From assembly GCA_025526915.1 (NCBI GenBank), contig JAHLKH010000020.1:111001-175000 (forward strand): 64,000 nt of DNA, read 5' to 3'. Origin of the DNA: Entophlyctis helioformis. Taxonomy: Eukaryota; Chytridiomycota; Chytridiomycetes; Chytridiales; Chytriomycetaceae. Every line of letters starts with the position of its first letter. Positions within the stretch are counted from its first letter, which is position 1. Below, in pieces: positions 34,301-45,000 of this stretch. The notes beneath the pieces were generated by a model, which was given only the letters and a program-made list of their open reading frames with translations, searched no databases and was not told where the DNA came from. Made by a program: the position numbers and the translations under genes.

Positions 34301-34739
34301 GATGTTGAGGATGAACAGGATGAAGAGCACGAAGATGGGGTTGAGGACCGACACGAGCGTGGCGGCGTACTCGCGGATCTGCGGCGTTGGCGGTCGAGGC
34401 AGTCGGTGAGATGCAGGCATGCAGGTGGGCAGGCAGGCAGGCAGGCAGGCAGACAGGCAGACAGGGACGCACCTTGATGACAAGCTCCTTCTTGGTCAGC
34501 ACCGCCAGCTGGCGGAAGAAGGACGCCGACGCCGTCACGGCAAAGGCCTCTTGGTGCGTGACGTCGCTGACGGCTCTGTCTGCTCTGTCTGCTCTGTCGG
34601 CGGCAGACGGGGCGGTTGCAGCCGCCACGAGCAGCTCGGTCTGCACGCTGGCCATGGATCGAGTGGAGGCGGTGGCTGTTCGGCTGTGGGGAGCTGCGGC
34701 TGCGACTGCGACTGCGGCAATGGTCGGCTGCGTTGCCAT
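31387..34739 (-). CDS. ABCA-type half transporter A (TMD-NBD)
   Basis: Five exons (34739-34473, 34378-33992, 33914-32125, 32019-31667, 31595-31387) join in phase to 1001 residues. A cytosolic N-terminal stretch and FFRQLAVLTKKELVIK precede the first membrane helix (ATLVSVLNPIFVLFILFIL). Then come a large loop and a block of hydrophobic helices. The nucleotide-binding domain has Walker A GHNGAGKTT, ICPQFDVLFDTLT-like VCPQFDVLFDTLTVREHL, signature LSGGMKRKLSVAIAL (spanning an intron), Walker B VVLLDEPTTGMD and TTHSMEEAEVLGDRI. This is the ABCA subfamily, usually lipid transporters, here in half-size form. It is divergent from transporter B, with 215 bp between starts. The (GCAG)n tract at about 34429-34466 lies in its first intron. 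Confidence 0.92.
34429..34466. repeat. (GCAG)n tetranucleotide tract in ABCA intron 1
   Basis: About eight to nine GCAG/ACAG units sit near the donor of the first intron of half transporter A. Confidence 0.8.
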
Positions 34740-34954
34740 AAAAGTCGGGGGCCGGCAAAGGGCGATCAGTCCGTCCAGCACAACCCGGCGTCACTGCCCG
34801 GCATCACTGCCCAAGCACGGCCTGTGCCCACGGCGTGTGAGTCAGCCTGAGCAGGATCCACGCCGTCACTGCCACACGAGAGGATCCACAAAAGACATTG
34901 TCTGGCTCGGCAACAACAGCGACAACAACAACAAGACAGCCACAGACAGCCAAC
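34740..34954. promoter_or_regulatory. Shared divergent promoter of the two ABCA half transporters
   Basis: 215 bp lie between the opposing ATGs. A CA/AACAAC-rich stretch precedes the plus-strand start. Head-to-head half transporters of the same subfamily suggest joint expression and possibly a heterodimer (inference). Confidence 0.5.
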
Positions 34955-37901
34955 ATGCAGCTCAAGGCCATGCTGCGTCTGCGTGTGACGCTCGCTCGCC
35001 GTGAGCTCAGGACCATTCTGGCCAGTGCGTGCCTGCTGGAGTGCTAGAGTGCTTGAGTGCCCTGCGTGCCCGCAGCTCACTCTGCGCCGCCCCGCAGGCA
35101 TCCTCATTCCCGTCATCATGGTGGGCATCGCCATAGGCATGAGCGCCGGCATCCAGTCCGGCATCCCCAAGCTCGACCCGTCGCCGCTCGCCACCCGCCC
35201 GCTCGTCAATCCCGCCGCCCTGCCCGACACCGCCGCCATCGCCGTCGTGCTGCCCAAGGCGTCCGACGCACAAAGGGCCGCCGTCTCGGCGTCGCTGCTC
35301 GCCACCTTCCGCGCGCTCGGCAAACCCGGCGTGTCGCTGGTCCCCTTCGGCTCGCTCGAGGACTACCAGGACTCGCTCAGCCGCTTCTACCGAGGCTTTG
35401 CCAACGCCTCGCTGATCCCGGCGTCGTTTGCTATCCGCGACACCATCGCCACAACCCCCGATGCCGACGGCAAGCTGCCGTTCAAGTACGAGCTGCTGAT
35501 CGAAGACACGCAGCAGAAGGATCTGGAGCCGCTCATGGTCTTTGCCGCCGAGAACGTCAAGCAGGTGCGATCTGCGCGTGGTCTGCATGTGTTCGATCCG
35601 CAGTGCCACCATTCTCTGCGATCTGCCTGTCCATCGACCACCACATGCCGACTCACACTCATCCGACACTCCTTGCCTCTGCCACCGCAGGCTCTCCTCC
35701 AGCAGACAGGCGCCGTCATCTTCAACCCAATCCTTACGCTCTTTGACAACCCTGGCTTCTTCTTTGACGTCTCGCTGACCATCATCCCGTCGTTCCTGTC
35801 GTATGGTGTGTGCCGTGCTGTGCAGATCTCTCTTGGCCATGCCACGCAGCTCACCCTACCCCACTCTCCACACACACAAAGGCTTCACGTACATGATCCC
35901 GTACTACACCACATCCAAGGTCGACGAACGCGAGCGCGGCCATCGCGACTATCTGTTCACCATGGGTCTCGCTCCCCTCATGTACTACACGGCGTCGTTT
36001 GTCGTCGACTTTGCCGTTTACCTGCTCAACGTCGTTGTCGGCAGCATCATCCTGCAGGTGTTCCGCGTCAAGGCGTTCACAGAGACAAACTACCTGCTGT
36101 GGTTTCTGCCCATGTTCCTGTTTGGCCCCATGTGCATCCTGCTGTCGTACTGCCTCGCGTTTCTGTTCCGCAAGCAGGAGACGGCCGGCATGGTGCTCGG
36201 CTTTGGCATGGCCATCGTGGTGTTTGTGCCGTACTTTTTCACGTACTTTGTGTTCAACAATGTTGTGAGCATGAATGTCATCTACGGCATCTCTGCTGCT
36301 CTGCCGACGTATGGTCTCTACCAGGCATTCAATGTATGCTGTTTGCGTCTGGCGTCTATGTGGCATGATCTGCACTTTTCGCTGACAACACCACCTTCAC
36401 ACATGCCCTGTTGCTGCTGTCCATGCTTCGCAGCAAATCGGCACGGCGACCATTGGCGGCCAGCCGTTCACGATCGCGTCGCTGCTCGAGTTCAGCTACA
36501 ATCCCGTGCTGATCATCTCGCTGCTGTTTGTCGCACAGACACTCATTGCCGCTCTTGTTCTCGCGACACTCGTGCACATGGATCTGTCCAACACTCGCTC
36601 GTTCTTTGCAGCTGCCGCCACCGTGGTTGGCAGTCTGTTTGGCGGTGACAGCCACTCTGGCAAGACCAAGACTGCCAATGACGGCGGCAGCGACAACCAG
36701 ACTGCTGTTCTCGTGTCAGACGCTTCCGCTCACGCAGCCAAGGATGCAGAGGTGCAGCGTGAGATGGCGCGCATCGCCGATCCCTCGACTGCCGGCCAAG
36801 ACGCCGTCCGCATTGCCGGCATGACGGTCGAGTTCACCAAGCCCGCACCCAAAGACACATCCAAGTGGTTCTCGCCCGCCACGCAGGAGCGCTTCACCGT
36901 CCTGGACGACCTGTGGCTGGCAGTCCGCCGCAACGAGTGCTTTGCGTATCTGGGACCCAACGGCTGCGGCAAGACCACGACCATCAAGACTCTCATTGGG
37001 CTTGTGCGTCCGACCGCCGGCTCGGCCAGCGTCGGCTCGTACTCGATCCTGCCGCAGTACGACCGCCGTGCGCGCTCCATCATTGGCATCTGTCCGCAGT
37101 TTGATGTGGTGTGGGACAAGATGTCGCCGCGCGAGCATCTGGAGCTGCTGTCGATGGTGCGAGGCAACGATCCGTCCGATGCGGCCGTGTCGCGCGACAT
37201 TGACGACCTGATGGCCGAGGTGGGTCTGGCGCCGTTCCGCGACACGTTTGTGGGCGAGCTGTCTGGCGGCAACAAGCGGAAAGTCTCGCTCGCCGCGGCG
37301 TGTCTGGGCAACCCCGAGATCATCTTCATGGACGAGCCGACGACGGGCGTGGATGTGGCCATCCGCCGGTCCATCTGGAGCATCATTGAAAAGGTCAAGA
37401 AGCGCGCATCGGTCATCCTCACGACGCACTCGATGGAAAGAGGCGGATGCACTCAGCGACCGCATCGGCATCATGGTCAACGGCCGCCTGCAGTGTGTGG
37501 GCACGCCGTCGCGTCTCAAGGCGGTCTACGGGTGCGGCTACAAGGTCAATGTCAAGACGCTGCCGCACACGGTCGATGCTCTGCGCGACTGGTTCCTTGG
37601 CGGTCTTGGCTCGGGCGGCTCGTGGCGCGTTGGCCGCCAAGTCGGGTCTGCGATTGTGTTCCAGATGACGCCGAGTGCGGTGGATGAGCTGCAGACGCGG
37701 CTTGCAGCAGCAGGCAGCGATGCAGGCAAGGTGCTTGTCGGGCTCGGCGAGCTTGAGCGCATCTTTGGGTTCATGGAGCAACCCATGCACAACAAGGATC
37801 TTGCACAGACGCTCGGCATGGTCAGCTTCGAAGTGTGCGAGACCACCATGAGCGAGGTGTTTGTGTCGTTTGCCAACGAGCAAAAGGGTCTGCAGGATTG
37901 A
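34955..37901 (+). CDS. ABCA-type half transporter B (TMD-NBD) with a one-base insertion in the NBD
   Basis: Exons 34955-35024, 35098-35564, 35691-35805, 35882-36333 and 36434-37901 join in phase. The product would be about 856 residues. The start MQLKAMLRLRVTLARRELRTILA leads into a first helix (ILIPVIMVGIAIG), and four or more helices follow FLSYGFTYMIPYY. The NBD has Walker A GPNGCGKTT, ICPQFDVVWDKMS, signature LSGGNKRKVSLAAACLG and Walker B IIFMDEPTTGVD. At TTHSME the frame breaks: the A-run at 37437-37439 carries one A too many, and the next frame continues EADALSDRIGIMVNGRLQC to a normal C-terminus. The rest is well conserved, so either this is an assembly error or a recent lesion. The gene is likely the partner or paralogue of transporter A. 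Confidence 0.87.
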
Positions 37902-38032
37902 CGTCTCTGTCCGTCATCATATCATGTTATCATAGCATGCCATCAATACATCTCATTTTGCAACAGTCGGTGCTTCATTGGCCAGATCGGGTTTCAAGAC
38001 CAGATCCAGCTGCTCATGAGCGAGACGAGGCA

Positions 38033-38170
38033 TCACAACAGAGCAGTCACGATCCACGAGGCAATCATGCACAGGCCGCCGAGTGGCGTGATGGGTCCAA
38101 GCAGCTTCGAGTACGACTTGTTCTTGTCCAGCGACAGAAGGTAGATGCTGCCAGAGAAGCCCACGATGCC
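38033..38170 (-). pseudogene. DUF423/TMEM256-like 3' fragment ending at a duplication breakpoint
   Basis: On the minus strand 45 codons read GIVGFSGSIYLLSLDKNKS, then LLGPITPLGGLCMIASWIVTALL and a stop. FSGSIYLL and LGPITPLGG are the C-terminal signature of the DUF423/TMEM256 small membrane protein family, about 110 residues in full. The similarity starts exactly where the duplicated block begins (about 38167). I find no N-terminal exon on the minus strand in the next 1.4 kb. It is either a gene truncated by the insertion or a last exon whose first exons I cannot recognise. Confidence 0.6.
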
Positions 38171-38544
38171 GCGCTCACCCACCCGCCCGTTCACCAGCCC
38201 GCCCAGCTGCCACTCGCCGTCTGACAACACAGCTGACCAATGAGCGCAACTCCGATGCTGCCAACCTCCGCCGCCACCACACACACAAACGCGCGACACG
38301 CGAGACGCGTCGCACTCGCATGTGCTTGTTCGCGTGCTATCTCCATTGACTTTGCTTGTGGCGATGACGGTGCGGCTGCTTGCCACCCACACAAACGCCA
38401 ACGACGCCACAGACTCGCAGTGCCATCGATGCCACGCCACTCCATGCTATGCCATGCTGAACGCCACCTTGAACAAGCAGAGCACGCACGCCAACTGAGG
38501 GGTCCCTTCAATGGGACTGTCCCGTGCACGCTGCTGCGTCGCCA

Positions 38545-38550
38545 TATAAA
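38545..38550 (+). promoter_or_regulatory. TATA box of the mosaic secreted-protein gene
   Basis: TATAAA lies 110 bp upstream of ATG 38655, in a context (GCGTCGCCATATAAAAGG) also found at the 61.7 kb paralogue. Most genes in the window lack such a box. Confidence 0.6.
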
Positions 38551-38654
38551 AGGGCCGGCATTCCTACCAAGGCATCCAACCAACCACCAGCCGATCTCGC
38601 CCGTGTACCTCTCTCTCTCACACATACACACTCTCTCGACGGCCAACATCAACC

Positions 38655-39341
38655 ATGCTCTCAGCAACGCTCGCTCTGTTCTCGCTGCCGTCGCAGTCTC
38701 TCCCGTCCACGCTCGCTTCGGCCAGCAGAACCCCCCTGCACAGGGCCAAGTGCAGAATGCCGTTGGCGGCAGTCTCGCCGGCCAAGTGCCCGGCGTTCTT
38801 CTCGGCGGCGCAGACCCCTGTGCCAAGCTGTCGCTTGCCGACCAGATTGCTGCCGCCAAGCCAGGCGACGCAGCCGCGCTCGACGCGGCCCGTGCAGTTG
38901 TGCACACGGAAGCCAACTTCAACCCGTTCACGCCTGGCGCGCTGCCCAAGTTCTGTGGCGACGCGGCGCTGCCCAAGACGCCCGAGCTGCGCGGCATTCT
39001 CGCGCTCGTGTCTGACGAGGGAGTGCCTGCATTTGGCAGTGGCGGCAGCCTGACTGCGGCCCAGATCAACAAGATTTCAGCCGACAGCCTCAAGAGCCCG
39101 ATCGCCAACAACGCGGGCAAGTCGGTCGCGCAGCTGTACGCGGACCAAGGATTCAAGGACTTTGTTGGCGCTGGCCAGCTGCAAGTTGCCAAGCCTGGCG
39201 GTGCGACGCCTCCTCCAGCAGCCCCTCCAGCAGCCCCCCAGCAGCCCCCCTGCAGCTCCCCCAGCAGCGGCCGGTGTCGACACCAACGCCGAGTTGAAGA
39301 GGCTGCTGACAGAGGCACTTATCGTGCTCAATAGTATCTGA
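38655..39341 (+). pseudogene. Mosaic copy of the secreted FGQQNPPAQ protein family, with frame breaks
   Basis: ATG 38655 begins the leader MLSATLAL as in the 61.7 kb paralogue. One base is missing in GCTCTGTTCTCG (paralogue GCTCTTGTTCTCG), so the leader and the mature frame (HARFGQQNPPAQGQ...) do not join. The body is nearly identical to the 59.8-60.4 kb paralogue. In the Pro/Ala repeat before the C-terminus two poly-C runs are each one base short, again shifting the frame. With these restored the protein would end ...NSI at 39341. Without them the mature frame stops at 39334. All three indels are in or beside short runs, so assembly error is a serious alternative to genuine decay. The family is described under the 60956-61669 entry. 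Confidence 0.65.
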
Positions 39342-39594
39342 CCAACAAATCCAAGCAGACGCAGCCGCTGGTTCTCGACCAATCAGTGCCGTCTGTCGAC
39401 ACGCTCTGATCGCATGCTACCATCAATGAACATTACGGCATCATCTCATGCTTTGTCCTCGTCACGACAAACGTACGATAATCACACGACAGATCATGCT
39501 TGCCCTGCTTGGACCCATGCGGACTGCTGACTTGACTGGACGGACGTGCACCGCTCTCGACTTGACTGCAACCACAGGACTCTAGTCATCCGTG
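39342..39594. other. Intergenic region before HIBADH
   Basis: The first 80 bp are 3' flank duplicated from the secreted-protein locus. The rest is unique and should hold the HIBADH promoter. No gene is seen. Confidence 0.45.
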
Positions 39595-40969
39595 ATGCTG
39601 CTTCTCAAGACGCCTGCTCTCGTCCGTGCCCGCTTTGCCCGCTCGCTCGCAACCGCCGCCAAAGCGTCGGTGAGTGCCAGCTGTCGCTGTCCGACTGTTC
39701 CCTCCATCTCCTGCTGTGGCCACGTCCCGGCGTGCTCTCTGGCCCATTGTGGCAGTATCTGGCGAGTGAGGCAACAGCACCGGCAGCACTGCCGCTGAAG
39801 CCGCTTCGTCTGCGCCGCTGTACCAGCCAATGCGTCTGCGTGCATGACAGCCGCCAGCCAGCAGCAGTCTTGGCAAGCCAGCCCGCATGGTGTCTCGTGA
39901 CCGCAGCGTCTGACCAAGCGTGAACAACTGACCAATCTGGCTTGAGCACATCAGACGGTCGGCTTCATTGGCCTTGGCCAGATGGGCTACCCCATGGCCT
40001 CAAACCTGCTCAAGAAGATTGCACCCAAGCACTTTATCATCCACGATGTGACCGAGTCCTCCGTTGCCCGCTTCAAGGCCGAGCACCCGGATGTGTCTGT
40101 CGAGTATGCTGCCACGCCACGCGAGCTTGCCGAGCGTTCTGCTGTCGTTGTCACGATGCTGCCTGCTTCGGCACATGTGCGCCATGTGTACCTTGGCAAA
40201 GACGGCATTGCCGAGGGCATCAAGAGCGGGGCGGTGCTCATCGACTCGAGCACGATCGATCCCGGCACGTCGCAGGCTGTTGCTGCTGCTCTTTCGCCAA
40301 AGGGAGCCGTCGTGGTTGATGCACCCGTCTCTGGTGGTGAGCACCTCGCGTCCAAAGCCAACCGTGCCCGACCATCGCGCGTTGCGGCAAACTGACAGGT
40401 GTTGTGGATCAATCGTCGGTCTTGGACGCACAGGCACGCTCGGTGCACAGGCAGGCACGCTCACGTTCATGGTTGGCGCCAAGGACGAGGCCACGTTTGG
40501 ATCGGTGCGTCCGTACCTCGACGCCATGGGCAAGAACATTGTCTTTTGCGGCAAGAACGGCAACGGCCAGGTGGCCAAGATCTGCAACAACATGATGCTG
40601 GGCATCTCCATGGTCGCGGCATCCGAGACCATGAACCTTGGTGTTCGTCTTGGCATGGACCCCAAGCTGCTGGCTTCGATCATCAACACGTCGTCGGGCA
40701 GATGCTGGTCCACGGATACGTACAATCCATGCCCGGGCGTCATGCCCAACGTTCCTGCTTCGCGCGACTACGAGGGCGGCTTTGGCGTTTCTCTGATGGC
40801 CAAGGACATGGGTCTTGCCGTGGCTGCTGCCAACGAGGTCAAGAGCACTGTTGTGCTCGGCGGTGTCGCCCACCAGATCTACAACCAGGTCGCCAGCACT
40901 CCTGGCTTTGAGCGCAAAGACTTTTCGTCCGTGTTCAAGTGGCTGAACGACAATACCAAGCGCTTCTGA
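39595..40969 (+). CDS. 3-hydroxyisobutyrate dehydrogenase, mitochondrial
   Basis: Three exons (39595-39669, 39955-40336, 40434-40969) join in phase to 330 residues. Exon 1 is almost exactly a mitochondrial presequence (MLLLKTPALVRARFARSLATAAKAS). Exon 2 opens with the Rossmann motif TVGFIGLGQMGYPMASNLL. The substrate motif DAPVSGG/TLGAQAGTL is split by intron 2. GNGQVAKICNNMMLGI supplies the catalytic Lys, and KDMGLAVAAA lies near the end. The enzyme oxidises 3-hydroxyisobutyrate to methylmalonate semialdehyde in valine breakdown, using NAD+. Length and motifs are normal for the family. A long first intron (285 bp) is unusual here. Confidence 0.93.
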
Positions 40970-41161
40970 TCTACCCATGGCCGCATTTATTCGGCATGCG
41001 CAGTAAACTGGCAAGCACACACACATGGTTCTGAAGCATTGCTTGGCTGGTAACTTATGTATTGAGTGACATTGGGGAGAAATAAGAGGCACTCGGACAT
41101 GCGCAGATCCAAAGACCTAACTTGATAACAATAGCAAAAGGCGATCGCCAGGCACAGCTTG

Positions 41162-42047
41162 TCATGTCATGAAACTCTGGCCGCATCCGCACATCTCCTT
41201 GACGTTGGGGTTGTTGAACACAAACTGCGCCGACAGCTTGTCCTGCACATAGTCCATCTCGGATCCAATGAGCGAGAACAGCGCCTTGGAGTCGATGACG
41301 ACTTTGACGCCGTCCTGCTCGACCGTCTCGTCAAACTTGGACACCGTCGACACGTACTCGAGCGTGTAGACTTGGCCGGAACAGCCCTTCTTCTTGGTGC
41401 TGATCTGTAACCAACGCTCGAGGTCAGCACACCAGCGATGGCAGTGGCAGGCAGATGATCGGCTGGAGCGCACCTTGAGGAGCTTGGGACCAGCGGGGTC
41501 CTGCGTGATCTCTCGCAAGCGCATGACAGCAGCAGGCGTCTGGAGAGACGCAAGCGAGAGACGGCCAAAGCCAGCCCAGGTTCAGTTGATGCAGGCAAGC
41601 GCATGGAGATCGACAGCCATCCAAGCCGAGCGGAGCCGAGCCATTGGTGAGCATGAGAATGCACAGGCGGCCGCTGCGAGCAAACAAGCCAGGCATCAGC
41701 CATGCATGACTCACCAGGGTCAGCGCAGCCTTGCGAGACAGGCCAGGGCGTGGTGCAGCCTTGCGCACCGTCGCTCCGACCGCCAGGCCATGTGCAGGCA
41801 GAGTGCCTGCTGAGAAAGCTGCCCGTTGGTCCAGTGTCACGAGATTGCGGCGAAATGGGGTCGTTGCAGGTGCCCTTGGTGCTGCTTGGGCGGTCGCTGG
41901 GGCAGCCGCTGCAAGGTGTGTGAAGGTGCAGGAGCACAGGCCAGCAGCGTGGGCTCGCACGGATGCTGGTGCCACTGCTGCATGTGCTGCACTCGCTGCC
42001 AACGCTTGCCTTGCGGCCGGCAACGCTTTGGTGGTCACAGCAAGCAT
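41162..42047 (-). CDS. ISA1: Iron-sulfur cluster assembly A-type carrier (Isa1/ISCA1)
   Basis: Three exons (42047-41715, 41539-41474, 41404-41162) join in phase to 213 residues. A long Ala/Arg-rich N-terminus is a mitochondrial leader. The conserved domain is TPAAVMRLREI, KKKGCSGQVYTLEYV, then GSEMDYVQDKLSAQFVFNNPNVKEMCGCGQSF. The three conserved cysteines (GCSG and CGCG) bind the cluster. EMDYVxDKL and FVFNNPN match ISCA1 better than ISCA2. The protein acts with Isa2 and Iba57 in making mitochondrial [4Fe-4S] clusters. Its ATG is only 30 bp downstream of the MYCBPAP stop on the same strand, so its promoter and 5' UTR must overlap the end of that gene. Confidence 0.93.
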
Positions 42048-42077
42048 GTTTATGGAGCGGGTGGAAAGCAGCGGGAT

Positions 42078-45000
42078 TTAAACCCCATGCGGCGGCATCG
42101 AACCATCGATATCCTCAAAGAGCCCACAGAGCCGCAGAATGGCCTTGTCGACCACATCTCGCACCTATTGCATGCGATCAGTGGCTCAGTCCAAGCCATA
42201 ATCGCAACAGTCCGCATGCATGCTTGCTTGCTTACCGCTGAGCGGAACTCGGCAGCATACGTGGCCTCGCCTGCACGACGCTCCAGGTTCCAGCTCTTGG
42301 CCGAATCCAGTCTCTGTTGATGCATGCGCCAGCCATCAGCCATCCTCATCCTGTAATCTGTTGTAAGCAACACACACACACGCACCTTTTTGGTTGCTGC
42401 TTTGGGGGCCGTGACTGGATGCACAGCTTCTTCAACTTCGGCTGTTCAAGCCACCAAGCTTGCGATCAGTTCGCGTTTCTTCAGCCATCCGACTCGGAGC
42501 GCAGCCAAGCTTACCTGGCGGTGCCTCGTTTGGCTTCTTGCCCGCAACGCCGCCCTTCTTGGCAGGCTCGGCCGGCTTGGCTGGTGGAGCTGCAGCACCT
42601 CCCTTCTTTGCATCTTTGGCTGCTGCAGGTGCCTGTGAATATCATCCATCCATGCATTCATGCCATTTGTCAGATTGGTGGCTCATCTACATCTCAAGGC
42701 GTCGCATGAGCCCATGGCATCCCAGTGGCACTTACTGCTGGGGCAGGTGCCGGCTTCTTGGGATCATTTGGATTAGTGGCATTGTTTGCTGCTCCTGGAG
42801 CGCCAGGTTTCTTTCCAGGCTCGGGAACCGCGACAGGAGGCTTTGCGGCTGCCGTGCAATCACATGGTCAGTGTCTCTTGGAGGGAAGCATGTCGGTCTG
42901 CATGCAGGCTTTACCATCAGCAGCAGCCTCGAAGCTATCATCCGGCGACTCTTCTGCATCAAAGAATTTGGCCGCAGCTCGCTACAATCGTGCCAGTACA
43001 TCAGTCACCAGCATCATGCACTCCAATCATGGCGCATACGGCCACTCACAGTCAGAGGAAGACCAAGACGCTTGCGCATGCTTTCCGACGTGTCTGCGAC
43101 CTTGCCTGACACATCAATGAAGATGTCATAGCTGGCAAGCACCATCGTTAGCGTTCAAGTGTGTCCAGACTTGGTTGGCATCAACACCACACACCAGATG
43201 GCATAAAGCACCGATGTGCGTGGAATAGACTGAGATTCGGAGGCCTGGTGGACCAACTGGTTGAGTTTGGCAATGGATGCCGACCGCACGTCTGGCTGTG
43301 GGATGCGCGTTATGCTCTACAGGACAGGAAAGTAGACATGGTAAGCTCCAACAGCAAGCAGTGGACATTGCTCTTGCAAGTCTATGCGCGAGAGCACTTG
43401 CCTCGTAAAGGCTTGAAAGCGATCTGTCCCAGCACGCAGTCTTGATGCCGAGCAGGGCATACGTTGAATCGGCAAGCTCCTCCATCTTTTCAAACACGGC
43501 GGTCTGGAATGGAAGCTGTCATGCAAAGGAGTACGCGTTTGCCAGAAAGTGTTACGGCCATACTTTGGCGAGTCAAAACGGACATGCAGAATGGCACACG
43601 AACATGAAGATCCTTATTGTGTCGCTCAAAGAGCCCTTTGTTGGGGTCAACACCAGTGTCAGACCGCTTGGGACTCGTCTTGATGTTGCGCAGGATGAGC
43701 TCAATCGTTTGCCTCACAACAGCCTCGGCACTGTATCCCAGAGCACGGTTAGCTCACAAAAGCAACACGCCTCATAAAGTGCCGTTCAAGTCACAACGCA
43801 CTGGCGCTTGTCGAGCATCTTTTCAATGTAGTGACGCTTGTGCATGTACACATCTTCCTCAATGGCAAGTCCCTGCACCATTGACCAGTTAGTCGCACGT
43901 TGCGCGGCATGCAGAGGGAACAAAATGGGCCTGAATGGCAATCGTACCTGGAGTGTCAAGAACAGATCGGGCTGGTGCGGCATCACGGGCGATGTGACGA
44001 GGCTCCACAACTCTGTGAACAACTGCAACACGCCTGTGAGCCATCCGCCATCTAAGCCGCAATGCATGCACCACTCTTACTCCTGGAGACGCAGATTTGA
44101 AGATGATTGGGAAATCATATGCTGTTCCTGGCAAGATGACACCGCTCGTATGGCTCAGATAGAACCGCTGAATGCCGTCGTGAACAGCTCTGACCTGTTG
44201 GCGTGCAAACCACCGCGTGAGTATCGCGCGTCAAACCAAAGCATTATCTGCGACGTTCCAGTGCGCGGATTGCTCTTGCCGTACCTTGAGCGGGTTCGGA
44301 CGCTGCACAGGCACCCACTCGAATCGAACAGCAACCGTACCGCGGTTGTGCACCGTCAGGATTGAGGATGACACTTCCCCCAGCGTCACCTGGAAGAACA
44401 GGCGCTTGGCCGAAAACATGAGGTGGATGCCCGATGTGAGAGACAAGCCAGGCATGGCCTTGCTTTCTTGATCTGCCTGCTGCTTTGAGCCCACGTCCTG
44501 TTTATCATCCTGGGTTTGATCTGGCTGTTGCTGGCGTTGATTGTGGAGGAGCTCGTCTTGAAAAGCCGGGGCTTGTTGAGCGTCGCCCAACTGAGCATGC
44601 GAGTGGATACTGCTGCCTCCGGGGCTGTCAGCTGCGTTAATCTGAAGTGTTGGCATCTGAGAATGCTGCCCTAAAGCATCGCTTTTCTCGCGCAGATTGC
44701 TGCTGCAGGCATGTCGGTTGGGCTTGAGTGTGGTGTCCGTGATTGCCCATGAGATTCAGGCGGATGAGTCCAACTTACGTCATCCGTTGGCCAAGGCGGT
44801 CCATGTATGCCTTGGCCAGCTCATCCTTGCCGTCATCCTGCACTCCATGCCCAACAACTTCGATGTAGCCGCCCTCGCCATGCTGATTGCACATGTCACC
44901 ATTGCGTACAGTGAGATGATTGTGTGCTCCACAAGTCCCTGTGTGTACCATAGTGTCAACTTACGACGTAGAATGGATCCAGATGCGAAATGACGTGGCG

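Larger units (their letters stand above)
38167..39423. repeat. Duplicated block; mosaic of the 59.6-60.4 kb and 61.6-62.2 kb regions in inverted orientation
   Basis: From about 38167 to 38700 the sequence matches the reverse complement of about 61620-62155 (promoter, TATA box, leader and signal peptide). From there to about 39423 it matches the reverse complement of about 59680-60400 (gene body plus 3' flank). The match resumes across the stop into shared 3' sequence containing CGACCAATCAGTGCCGTCTG. Boundaries are approximate because they were found by eye. Confidence 0.85.

Noticed and set aside
38240..38640. A possible 5' extension of the DUF423-like fragment on the minus strand
   Set aside because: The same sequence is present at 61.8-62.1 kb as the promoter of secreted-protein copy 3, so it belongs to the duplicated block and not to DUF423.
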